A DNA stretch of 5,911 nt, from positions 1 through 5,911 of the forward strand of contig DATKMG010000617.1 of the NCBI GenBank assembly GCA_035541995.1. Reading direction: 5' to 3'. A model generated the notes under the pieces. The model ran no database searches and was not told the DNA's origin. It saw only the letters and a program-made list of their open reading frames with translations. Position 1 is the first letter of the stretch. The number at the start of each line of letters is the position of its first letter. A program made the translations under genes and the position numbers. Of this stretch, positions 1 through 5,682 are shown piece by piece. The DNA comes from DATKMG01 sp035541995 (GTDB lineage: Bacteria > Acidobacteriota > Terriglobia > Versatilivoradales > Versatilivoraceae).

Positions 1-1088
1 TCTGAGATTTCCGTTTTTTCGTAAATGGACTTAAACAGATCGGGATGATCGTCCCACGCGCCCAGGCTGATGACTCCCACTAACCTGCGCTTCTCTAATT
101 GGATCTCTCTAGAATGATCCTCAGCATCGCGAAAATGGTCCCGCTGTATCGTCTGACTATTCGCATGAGCTATAGAAAGGACGTTCTCATTAATCAGTCT
201 CGAGACTGTCAGTACCTCCCCATTGGGTTTTTGAATCGTCGTGTGAATGGCGGGCTTACCTAAGAAGTCGCCTTGGTGTTGTGTGACTAGACCAAGAGCA
301 GAGACCTGATAGAGAGACCTCAGGGAGGTAATGAATGCATGCAGTTGGGCATTCTCTCGGTCAAACTCAGCCAGGGTGTGCGGATCGATAATGGCCACCT
401 GAGACTCCACCGAGGCAACGGCCATCCCGGCTCTCGGCGTCCTATCCAGAGCGCCCAATTCCCCAAAGAACTGGCCCGGTTGAATGAACGTGTGAGACTT
501 CAATCGGTGATCTTCCCCGTAAAAGCGGATCTCTAAGCGGCCGCTGAGAAGAAAGTAGGCATTATCCGGGGTATCGCCCTGCCGAAAAAGAACCTCTCTT
601 TCCGAGAAATTTCGAACCTGTTTGAACAGTTGGCCGACTTCTTGATGTTGCGCACCTTGATTCTGCAATTGTTGTGTGATTTTGAGGATTAGTTGCTTTT
701 GTCCGACCTCCGCGAGAAATGTCCGCAGCTTCTCATTGGCTTTCAAGTGCTTTTGGAAAGCCGCGTGGGATAAGGAAACCGTCTCCACGTCAGTGAGGGC
801 GCACACACTGGCGTTCCGCCTGAGCGGGTTTGCAGTCAAGAGAGCTTGCTCTCCAAAATGGTTTCCTCTTTCTAACCTGGCTAAGACGATTTCCTCTCCA
901 TTCTTGTCATGGGTATAAACACGAACCGAACCTGAGACGATGATATGGAGACGATCGCCGACGTCTCCTTCGCGCAGGATGATGTCGCCGGCAATATAGT
1001 GTTCATGGAGAAGTTCCTGGCAAATAGAATCCAATTCGCGGTCGGAATACTCGTCAAACAATCTTGTAGATTTAAGAAGTTCTAACAT
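1..1088 (-). CDS. Tandem cyclic-nucleotide-binding-domain protein (3' end cut by window edge)
   Basis: Predicted soluble cNMP receptor; 362 codons are visible and no stop is reached. The ATG at 1088 is bounded by an in-frame TAG four codons upstream, so it is the earliest possible start; no clear Shine-Dalgarno precedes it. Residues about 8-125 form a first cNMP domain, with a phosphate-binding cassette of FGE (78-80) and an Arg-x-Ala-Ser (R91-S94). Residues about 150-262 form a second, with FGE (208-210) and PRA (218-220). The Glu and Arg that contact the cyclic phosphate and ribose are kept in both, so both sites look competent. The tail (263-362) has no helix-turn-helix, transmembrane or kinase motif. 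It contains RLVGVISLG (335-343) followed by a Trp, which recalls the C-terminal beta-hairpin of FAD/NAD(P)H reductases (weak resemblance). It lies 361 bases downstream of the cyclase and in the same orientation. The domain call is firm; the output function is unknown. Confidence 0.9.
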   Translation of the reverse strand, partial: MLELLKSTRLFDEYSDRELDSICQELLHEHYIAGDIILREGDVGDRLHIIVSGSVRVYTHDKNGEEIVLARLERGNHFGEQALLTANPLRRNASVCALTDVETVSLSHAAFQKHLKANEKLRTFLAEVGQKQLILKITQQLQNQGAQHQEVGQLFKQVRNFSEREVLFRQGDTPDNAYFLLSGRLEIRFYGEDHRLKSHTFIQPGQFFGELGALDRTPRAGMAVASVESQVAIIDPHTLAEFDRENAQLHAFITSLRSLYQVSALGLVTQHQGDFLGKPAIHTTIQKPNGEVLTVSRLINENVLSIAHANSQTIQRDHFRDAEDHSREIQLEKRRLVGVISLGAWDDHPDLFKSIYEKTEIS

Positions 1089-1104
1089 GGGTTGCTATCT
1101 CGAG

Positions 1105-1129
1105 CGGGATTCCGAAAAGGCGGGATTCC
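1105..1129 (-). repeat. Tandem 9-mer direct repeat ahead of the cNMP-receptor start
   Basis: CGGGATTCC occurs at 1105-1113 and again at 1121-1129 (GGAATCCCG on the coding strand), a 16-base period with a 7-base spacer. The copies lie 17-41 bases upstream of the receptor ATG. Two exact 9-mers so close together are unlikely by chance in a gap of this size. They could be an operator or a leader element, but no regulator family can be named from the repeat. Confidence 0.6.
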
Positions 1130-1275
1130 TTCCGGGCTCTGGCGCTGGTGTTTGCAAGATTGCGCCTCTCTTCCAAAAACCTCGACTCGCAAGTGTCCTT
1201 GAGGCTTCTAATTCCAAGCTACTGAACAAATCTGCTCCCACGGTCGACCTGATGCAAGGGACTGGTCAAGCGTAT

Positions 1276-1290
1276 CCCTGTTAATCAGGG
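1276..1290. repeat. Short inverted repeat CCCTG-ttaat-CAGGG
   Basis: Perfect 5-bp arms (1276-1280 and 1286-1290) around a 5-base AT loop in the gap between cyclase and receptor. The arms are short enough to occur by chance, and no T-run follows on either strand, so it is not a terminator. An operator half-site pair is possible but unsupported. Confidence 0.3.
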
Positions 1291-1412
1291 TCCTCCGTGT
1301 CCCTCCATCCGCACCGGGTCTCGGTACTGCGGTGACAGGAATTTGGTCGCAACCAGCGACGGGGGCAAGTCTTCGTAGCCAAGAATCCGAGTTGAGAAGC
1401 CCGATCGTGTTT

Positions 1413-1435
1413 AAAAACTCGCTTGGTCAAAGTCG
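1413..1435 (-). terminator. Weak candidate terminator after the cyclase gene
   Basis: On the minus strand, 14 bases after the cyclase stop, a 5-bp stem (CG-CTT against AAGCG, with one bulged A and a 5-base loop, 1435-1420) is followed by AG and then five T (1417-1413). The stem is short and the T-run is modest, so termination would be inefficient at best. An imperfect neighbour, GCAGA/TCTGC at 1435-1446, could add to the structure. Confidence 0.25.
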
Positions 1436-1449
1436 CAGACATCTGCCAA

Positions 1450-3084
1450 TCACTCTCTCATATCCTTCCAGGTGACCTCATAAACCGGCACAGGCTCGTT
1501 CTTTCCTTTTACACGAGTCTCACCGTAGGCTTTGATAGGAAATCGATCACCAATTGCTTCGAGTGTAGATTGGCCAATCAGGATCTGTCGGGGTTGGGCT
1601 AGCTTCTCGAACCGTGAAGCCAGATTGACGGCATCGCCAATGGCGGTGTAATCGGTGCGCTGCTCAGAACCGATATATCCAATGGTCACGATCCCGGTGT
1701 TGATACCAACGCCGATCTCAATTTCGGGGTAGCCCTCCTTTTTCAAATCCTCGTTCAATTGCGACACCCGCTGCTGCATGGCAATAGCGGCTGAAACGGC
1801 ATTCACAGCCGAATCCTGGCTTTGATATGGGACTCCGAACAGGGCCATCAGCCCGTCTCCCATGAACTTATCCAACAGCCCCCGATTTTCGAAGATGACT
1901 GGGGTCATTTCCGTAAAATATCTGTTCAGGAGCTGAACTACCGTTTGAGGTGGAAGGTCACCTGACAGGGCCGTAAATCCCCGAACATCAGAAAACAGCA
2001 CGGTTACGAGCTGGTTGTTACCACCCAAGCTCAAAGCATCCGGATTCGCCAGGATCTCATCGACGACATGCCGGGGCATGAAACGCCCATAAGCAGCCCT
2101 GGCCACGGCCTCTTTCAATAGTTGCTCATGCGTGATTGCGTTATCCACCGCCATGGAAGTCTCGACAGCGAGGGCATTCAATAAATCCAGATCTTCGGTG
2201 CTGAACATCTTCGTGCGCTGCTGGCAGTCGAGATAGATTGCCCCCAGTACACTGCTCTTGCCCAGCAGCGGAGCGCACATAACCGATCGAATCTGCTGTG
2301 CAAGAATCGATGCTGCCAGCGCCAGCCGTTCGTCAGCCTGGGCATCCAAAGAAAGCAAAGAGACCCTCTCGGTCAGAACCCGATTGAGCACCGTCCTGCT
2401 AATCGGGGCCCTTTCGACCGAAAGCGGCGGACCCTGCTCACGGAATTCAGAGACAAACGGCGAAAGCTCCCCGCCTTGCGGATCCTTTAAGAGCACAATG
2501 AAACGGTCAGAGGGCGTCAAGCTGAAGAGCATTTTGCTGACCCTCTTGAATATTTCGGCTAAGGAGAAAACTGAGCTCAGCACCCGGCTCAACTCGTAGA
2601 GGTGAGTGAGGGTTTCGGCCTTTCTTCTCAAAGTCTCAAGATTGTCGGGGGTCTCGTGCAAAGCCGGCTCAAGAGGTGAACCAGGAAGTTTGTTTCCTTG
2701 GGCGAAACCAGGGACGATGGAGTCAGGAGTACGCAGCATGAGAGTGTTCCCAAGTGGATGATCATCGAATCGAATAGTAACTGTCTCCTCAGGCCCATAA
2801 AAAGTGAGGAGAAAATCGCCGATGGTGACGACATCTCCGTCAGAGAGGAGTCGCTCGGTAATCCTCTTTCCGTTTACCAAAGTCCCGTTACCGCTTTTTA
2901 GATCCGAGAGTAAAAATGAATGCCCGGATTGGCGAAGTATGGCGTGACGACGCGAGACCTTGTGGTCATTTAGCACCAGATCGTTTTGGTCGTGGGCACG
3001 ACCGATGCGCGTCTCCGGTCCACTCACTCCGAATTCGAACTCGTCCCCTGTGCCCGAATGTGTAACTAAGAACCTAGGAACCAT
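1450..3084 (-). CDS. FHA-GAF-class III adenylate/guanylate cyclase, predicted adenylate cyclase
   Basis: Soluble 544-residue signalling enzyme predicted to make cAMP from ATP. FHA domain, about 1-95: GR (28-29), SRRH (44-47), GNGT (65-68) and NG (71-72) are all present, so phosphothreonine binding looks intact. GAF domain, about 160-318: it lacks the NKFDE motif of cyclic-nucleotide-binding GAFs, so its ligand is unknown. A short linker (YGRFMP, 332-337) leads into the catalytic domain, about 355-540. Metal ligands are D366 (FSDVRGF) and D410 (KFMGD); base-selecting residues are K406 and T480 (the latter seven residues before N487); transition-state residues are N487 and R491. The Lys/Thr pair is the adenine type known from bacterial CyaC-like enzymes. 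There are no transmembrane helices. The ATG at 3084 follows AAAGGGG (3087-3093) closely and fits the FHA N-terminus. The gene follows the phosphodiesterase by 40 bases, so co-transcription is likely. Confidence 0.96.
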   Translation of the reverse strand: MVPRFLVTHSGTGDEFEFGVSGPETRIGRAHDQNDLVLNDHKVSRRHAILRQSGHSFLLSDLKSGNGTLVNGKRITERLLSDGDVVTIGDFLLTFYGPEETVTIRFDDHPLGNTLMLRTPDSIVPGFAQGNKLPGSPLEPALHETPDNLETLRRKAETLTHLYELSRVLSSVFSLAEIFKRVSKMLFSLTPSDRFIVLLKDPQGGELSPFVSEFREQGPPLSVERAPISRTVLNRVLTERVSLLSLDAQADERLALAASILAQQIRSVMCAPLLGKSSVLGAIYLDCQQRTKMFSTEDLDLLNALAVETSMAVDNAITHEQLLKEAVARAAYGRFMPRHVVDEILANPDALSLGGNNQLVTVLFSDVRGFTALSGDLPPQTVVQLLNRYFTEMTPVIFENRGLLDKFMGDGLMALFGVPYQSQDSAVNAVSAAIAMQQRVSQLNEDLKKEGYPEIEIGVGINTGIVTIGYIGSEQRTDYTAIGDAVNLASRFEKLAQPRQILIGQSTLEAIGDRFPIKAYGETRVKGKNEPVPVYEVTWKDMRE

Positions 3085-3124
3085 AGCCCCTTTCGCCGAC
3101 CCGGTTCAGCCCTGACCCATATCC

Positions 3125-3895
3125 TTACCATTCATACGTATGTCCGATTTCTGCAACGAATACCGAAGGACTCTTAAGTTCTCCGAGTTGTCTTAAAACC
3201 TGGTCGCGTTTTCCTGGCTTGATGTGGGTTGCATAGACTTCTACCGGTCGTTTCAGCTTGACCAACTCCGAGGCCAAAGATTGCGGTGTTAGATGTTTGG
3301 AGGCCGCCGCGAGGCTTTCCAATTCGTTTGGATAAGAGACATCTACAAAGATCGCCCGGAGCGGCTCTGTTCTTCGGGCCAAGTCCCATATTTCGTCAGT
3401 GATGTATGTGTCAGATGTAAAAATTACAGCTGCCCGCTGGTCCTGCAATTTCAGCCCAACGGTGGGAACGACATGGTTAACCCGCACAGCCGTGAAGCTG
3501 ATTCCGTTGATTTCGAAGGGTTCCGTGGGTGTAATAAATCGAAACTCCAAAGTTGGGCCTCTACCGCTTCTAAGAGCGATCTTCTCGAAGTTAGGCCAGA
3601 TATGATCGTTGAAGATGAATTTCCGCAGCGATGAAATGACTTCCGGAAGAGCATGAACTACCACCGGGGTATCCAGTTCGGAAAACGTCTCGGCAATGAA
3701 GATGGGTAAGGAAGCGATATGATCGCAGTGTGCATGCGTTACGACAATGTTCCGAATGGCTGGCGACTCTTGCGGTCCGAAGGCCAGTCCGATGCTGCCC
3801 CCGTCGATGGCAATGCAATCATTGACCAGAAAGGTGGTCAATGCTTGATGCTGTGAGTCCTCGCCGGTGCTACTGCGGAGTAGTTTAACCCTCAA
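3125..3895 (-). CDS. Class II 3',5'-cyclic-nucleotide phosphodiesterase (metallo-beta-lactamase fold)
   Basis: Predicted dinuclear metal enzyme that hydrolyses 3',5'-cNMP to 5'-NMP; 256 residues from the start preferred here. Counted from that start, the metal-binding motif is THAHCDH (53-59), the class II phosphodiesterase form of HxHxDH. The remaining ligands fit H141 (VNH), D162 (SDT) and H224 (THIKP), with a further conserved His at 201 (KHLTPQ). The FNDHIWPNF block (95-103) and VDVSYPN (184-190) also match the family annotated as cyclic-nucleotide phosphodiesterase rather than RNase Z or glyoxalase II. There is no signal peptide, so it should act in the cytoplasm, where it could limit the cAMP made by the next gene, 40 bases downstream. 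The frame is open to a TTG at 3931, but the TTG at 3895 has a good Shine-Dalgarno and gives the family's usual N-terminus. The substrate call rests on family and context; another phosphodiester is possible. Confidence 0.88.
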   Translation of the reverse strand: MRVKLLRSSTGEDSQHQALTTFLVNDCIAIDGGSIGLAFGPQESPAIRNIVVTHAHCDHIASLPIFIAETFSELDTPVVVHALPEVISSLRKFIFNDHIWPNFEKIALRSGRGPTLEFRFITPTEPFEINGISFTAVRVNHVVPTVGLKLQDQRAAVIFTSDTYITDEIWDLARRTEPLRAIFVDVSYPNELESLAAASKHLTPQSLASELVKLKRPVEVYATHIKPGKRDQVLRQLGELKSPSVFVAEIGHTYEW

Positions 3896-3900
3896 GACAG

Positions 3901-3907
3901 CTCTCCC
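3901..3907 (-). promoter_or_regulatory. Ribosome binding site that sets the phosphodiesterase start
   Basis: On the minus strand GGGAGAG (3907-3901) ends five bases before the TTG at 3895. No comparable site precedes the upstream TTG at 3931. This favours translation from 3895, which removes 12 residues from the longest reading frame. Confidence 0.6.
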
Positions 3908-4034
3908 AGGAGTGGTTGCCCGAACCCGCAACTCGTGATTTCAGATTAGAAGCCCCTTATCAGGTTGACAGTTCGTCATGCGTCTCTTGCAGGAATCAAC
4001 GCGAAAAGTCAAGCTCACCATCGTCGATACTGGA

Positions 4035-4059
4035 GAACGGGACGAGGACGTCCCTGTTC
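4035..4059. repeat. Inverted repeat GAACGGGAC-(6)-GTCCC-t-GTTC
   Basis: Nine complementary base pairs with one bulged T (4055) around a 6-base loop. It sits 140 bases upstream of the phosphodiesterase start on the coding strand. No T-run follows on either strand, so it is not a standard terminator. It is symmetric enough to be either an operator or part of an RNA fold. Confidence 0.5.
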
Positions 4060-4086
4060 CACCGGGATGGAGACGCCTCGCCTTCC

Positions 4087-4096
4087 GCGGCGCCGC
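4087..4096. repeat. Perfect 10-base GC palindrome GCGGCGCCGC
   Basis: Every base in this 10-mer is G or C and it equals its own reverse complement. In a GC-rich patch such a palindrome may arise by chance. It is recorded because it lies within the hairpin-dense gap upstream of the phosphodiesterase. Confidence 0.4.
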
Positions 4097-4162
4097 TGAA
4101 AACAGCATTTTCACGAAAGTGCCGCATGGCCTTTCCAAGTTCACCACCGCGGATGAAGATGC

Positions 4163-4232
4163 TGGAGGGCCGAGTTCTACGAGGCCGAAGAGGCGGGCAA
4201 GGATCATCGGCCTCTCGGGGTTCGGCCCTCCA
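4163..4232 (+). repeat. Large two-armed inverted repeat, possible structured RNA
   Basis: The outer arms TGGAGGGCCGA (4163-4173) and TCGGCCCTCCA (4222-4232) are exact over 11 bp. The inner arms GAGGCCGA (4181-4188) and TCGGCCTC (4207-4214) are exact over 8 bp. Between them, 4174-4178 can pair with 4217-4221 through one C-G and four G-U pairs, leaving a 2x2 internal loop. This gives about 24 pairs with an 18-base apical loop. The G-U pairs exist only in a plus-strand transcript; on the minus strand they become A-C mismatches. No T-run flanks the stem on either strand. It could be a plus-strand RNA, a U-less terminator for the barrel gene, or a repeat element. Confidence 0.6.
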
Positions 4233-4240
4233 AATTCGTA

Positions 4241-4264
4241 TTCTCATGAAAGCGTCAATGAGAA
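4241..4264 (-). repeat. Inverted repeat just after the barrel-gene stop
   Basis: TTCTCAT (4241-4247) and ATGAGAA (4258-4264) are exact 7-bp complements around a 10-base loop, starting six bases after the stop codon of the outer-membrane gene. The minus strand continues TACGAATTTGG, so there is no proper T-run. It may stabilise the mRNA 3' end or work with the larger stem at 4163-4232. Calling it a terminator is not justified. Confidence 0.45.
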
Positions 4265-4270
4265 CCTTTA

Positions 4271-5596
4271 CTAGAATGTGTATGTGACCCCGAGAAGCGG
4301 CGTTATCTTATCCCGCAACCCCCCATTATCCAATTTGAGCAGCACGTTGAAATTGAACAGCAAATTTCCGCCGGGGTTGACCTTGAGGCCAATGGCGCCG
4401 TTGTTGATGTTAAACGATGAGTTATGCTGAAACCCGATATTGGGCCAGGTGGTGCCCCCGGTCAGTGCCGTAAAGGTTTCTGGAAAAATGCTCGGTGCGT
4501 CAATGACCCGTTGGCCCAGCAAATCTACTGCAAGAGTCATCCAGCGGACCATGCCGACATCGGCGCCAAACGTGTAAAGGAACTGGTTGGGCAGATGCTC
4601 CTTTGTACCCGTCAGGGGATTTCCTGCCAGAATGCTCTTGCCGTTCCATTGATAGCCCAGATTAATGTGGGGAGAAAATCGATTGTAGGTATAAGAATAG
4701 GCGCCGAAGGGCTTGATACCTACGGTCCCTGATCCCAAGAAATTCTTTTCATCACCGGAAGGGGCCCGGACGTCCAAACCAATAGCCAATCCTGCGTGTT
4801 CCCAGCGGTGGGCCGTCCCAAAGAGGCGGACAGTCACATCCCCAATCCCGCTGGCACTGCCGGAATTACTGAAGGCTCGAAAGTTGCCGTAATAGCCGGG
4901 AGAGCCAGGCTGACCATTAGCGAAGAAATGCGTTTTGGGGTCAGTGGTTCCAATTCTCTGGATGTAGTCATATGAAGTCACGTTCATTTCCGTCCTGAGA
5001 ATCGGGACTGCTACTGAGAGGTCAAGGCGGTTGGTCAGTCCAATGCTCGAAAAAATGGTAAATTGATCGACCTTGATTTCAATACTGTTGTTGGTGGTGA
5101 CAAGGTCCTGTCGTCCATTCAACTCGATGGCATCATCGTGGGTGAAGACCGCCGGCACGTTATTAAGGGGAATGCCATCGATGCTATCATAGTTGAAATG
5201 CTGAAAGCTGAAACCCAACGAGAATTTCTTCTTTCCGATTGTGTCGGCACGTTCAGCCAGGATCGGCCCGAAACTCTCACTGGAGCGGACAAGGACCCCC
5301 AGCGCCGGATCAAAACTGTAGGTAAAGCCCGAAGCTGGAGATGGGAGTGGGAGCGACAGTAGTTGGGTTGCCAGCGCCGCGTTGAACTGGGAAATGTCCG
5401 TTTGAAAGGAACTATTGAAATGGGCCGAGTGGGTCTGGCCGTTGGGAAGCGTGGCTTCGCTATCGACTCTAAGACCTTCAGGGCCCCAGAGGGTGGGGAT
5501 GAGCGTGGACAGGGATGTATTCGAACTCTGCGCCAGCAATACCCTGCTAATCAATAGGGCGGCCCAGAGTGCATTGAAGGTGCACTTTTTGAACAT
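4271..5596 (-). CDS. Outer-membrane beta-barrel protein, MetA-pathway/transporter-like
   Basis: A 441-residue exported protein. The N-terminus has two Lys and a hydrophobic stretch (residues 7-22, interrupted by R18), with likely signal-peptidase cleavage after A22 (LLA-QSS). The mature part alternates hydrophobic and polar residues, as transmembrane beta-strands do, and ends in TYTF, the C-terminal aromatic recognised by the barrel assembly machinery. GIGDVTVRL (250-258), the GLDVRAPSGDE segment (273-283) and FLGSGTVGIKPF (286-297) match the pattern of the 'putative MetA-pathway of phenol degradation' family, usually annotated as transporter; the real substrate is unknown. The start has a strong ribosome binding site, AAGGAGA (5607-5601), five to six bases from the ATG. 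It lies 84 bases after the upstream gene's stop and may be co-transcribed with it. No sequence feature ties it to the cyclic-nucleotide genes. Confidence 0.88.
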   Translation of the reverse strand: MFKKCTFNALWAALLISRVLLAQSSNTSLSTLIPTLWGPEGLRVDSEATLPNGQTHSAHFNSSFQTDISQFNAALATQLLSLPLPSPASGFTYSFDPALGVLVRSSESFGPILAERADTIGKKKFSLGFSFQHFNYDSIDGIPLNNVPAVFTHDDAIELNGRQDLVTTNNSIEIKVDQFTIFSSIGLTNRLDLSVAVPILRTEMNVTSYDYIQRIGTTDPKTHFFANGQPGSPGYYGNFRAFSNSGSASGIGDVTVRLFGTAHRWEHAGLAIGLDVRAPSGDEKNFLGSGTVGIKPFGAYSYTYNRFSPHINLGYQWNGKSILAGNPLTGTKEHLPNQFLYTFGADVGMVRWMTLAVDLLGQRVIDAPSIFPETFTALTGGTTWPNIGFQHNSSFNINNGAIGLKVNPGGNLLFNFNVLLKLDNGGLRDKITPLLGVTYTF

Positions 5597-5670
5597 GGTT
5601 TCTCCTTATCGCCTGTATAGCCGTGGGATGGTGCGAAGCCTGACCTCACATTACCTTCAGCTTTCGCCGG

Positions 5671-5682
5671 AATCTTAAGATT
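5671..5682. repeat. Perfect 12-base palindrome AATCTTAAGATT
   Basis: This 12-mer is its own reverse complement and overlaps the stop codon of the upstream gene (5681-5683). It lies 74 bases before the barrel-gene ATG on the coding strand. An ATGCAT palindrome follows at 5684-5689. The AT-rich symmetric site could be an operator for the barrel gene. No T-run follows, so it is not a terminator. Confidence 0.5.

Larger units (their letters stand above)
1089..1449. other. Intergenic region between cyclase and cNMP receptor, no convincing gene
   Basis: This 361-base stretch separates the cyclase stop from the receptor start. A 65-codon plus-strand reading frame (1087-1284) overlaps the receptor start and has no recognisable domain or ribosome binding site. 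Visible structure is a tandem 9-mer at 1105-1129, a small hairpin at 1276-1290, a 5-bp inverted repeat at 1346-1360, and a weak terminator-like hairpin at 1413-1435. I searched the minus strand by eye for a sigma-70 type promoter and found no well-spaced -35/-10 pair. The length suggests that the receptor has its own promoter or a long leader, but this is inference. Confidence 0.6.
3896..4270. other. Intergenic region rich in inverted repeats, no convincing gene
   Basis: These 375 bases separate the barrel gene from the phosphodiesterase. Three overlapping open frames (plus 3916-4287, plus 3978-4274, minus 3941-4207) and a fourth (minus 3996-4247) cover the same bases. None has a recognisable domain, a good ribosome binding site or a family resemblance, and they probably reflect the GC-rich, stop-poor sequence. 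What stands out is secondary structure: inverted repeats at 4241-4264, 4163-4232 and 4035-4059, a GC palindrome at 4087-4096, and two tiny hairpins (GCTG-aaaa-CAGC at 4095-4106 and CAC-GAAA-GTG at 4112-4121). The promoter for the phosphodiesterase-cyclase pair should lie here, but I could not find a convincing -35/-10 pair. Confidence 0.6.

Noticed and set aside
1087..1284. Plus-strand 65-codon frame in the gap between cyclase and receptor
   Set aside because: It begins on the antisense of the receptor's start codon, has no ribosome binding site and resembles no known protein.
2258..2599. Plus-strand 113-codon frame inside the cyclase gene
   Set aside because: It is antisense to the conserved GAF domain, is rich in Ser/Arg as expected for a shadow frame, and has no domain of its own.
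1..3895. A Pycsar-type antiphage system (nucleotidyl cyclase plus cyclic-nucleotide-binding effector), with the phosphodiesterase as an anti-Pycsar-like enzyme
   Set aside because: The cyclase has FHA and GAF domains and adenine-type K/T residues, unlike compact Pycsar cyclases. The visible receptor has no membrane, TIR or nuclease effector domain. There are no defence or mobile genes around it.
3965..3970. TTGACA on the plus strand as a -35 promoter element
   Set aside because: At 16-18 bases downstream there is no TATAAT-like hexamer, and no plus-strand gene follows.
4241..4264. Rho-independent terminator for the barrel gene
   Set aside because: The 7-bp stem is AT-rich with a 10-base loop and is followed by TACGAATTTGG rather than a run of T, so it is kept only as an inverted repeat.
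3916..4287. Open frames in the hairpin-rich gap (plus 3916-4287, plus 3978-4274, minus 3941-4207, minus 3996-4247)
   Set aside because: They overlap each other on both strands, lack ribosome binding sites and recognisable domains, and two of them run into the 3' end of the barrel gene. They fit chance openness of GC-rich sequence.
5597..5680. CRP-like binding site (TGTGA half-site at 5646-5650 on the minus strand) before the barrel gene
   Set aside because: Only one half-site is present; there is no TCACA at six bases spacing. No CRP-type regulator is encoded in the window.
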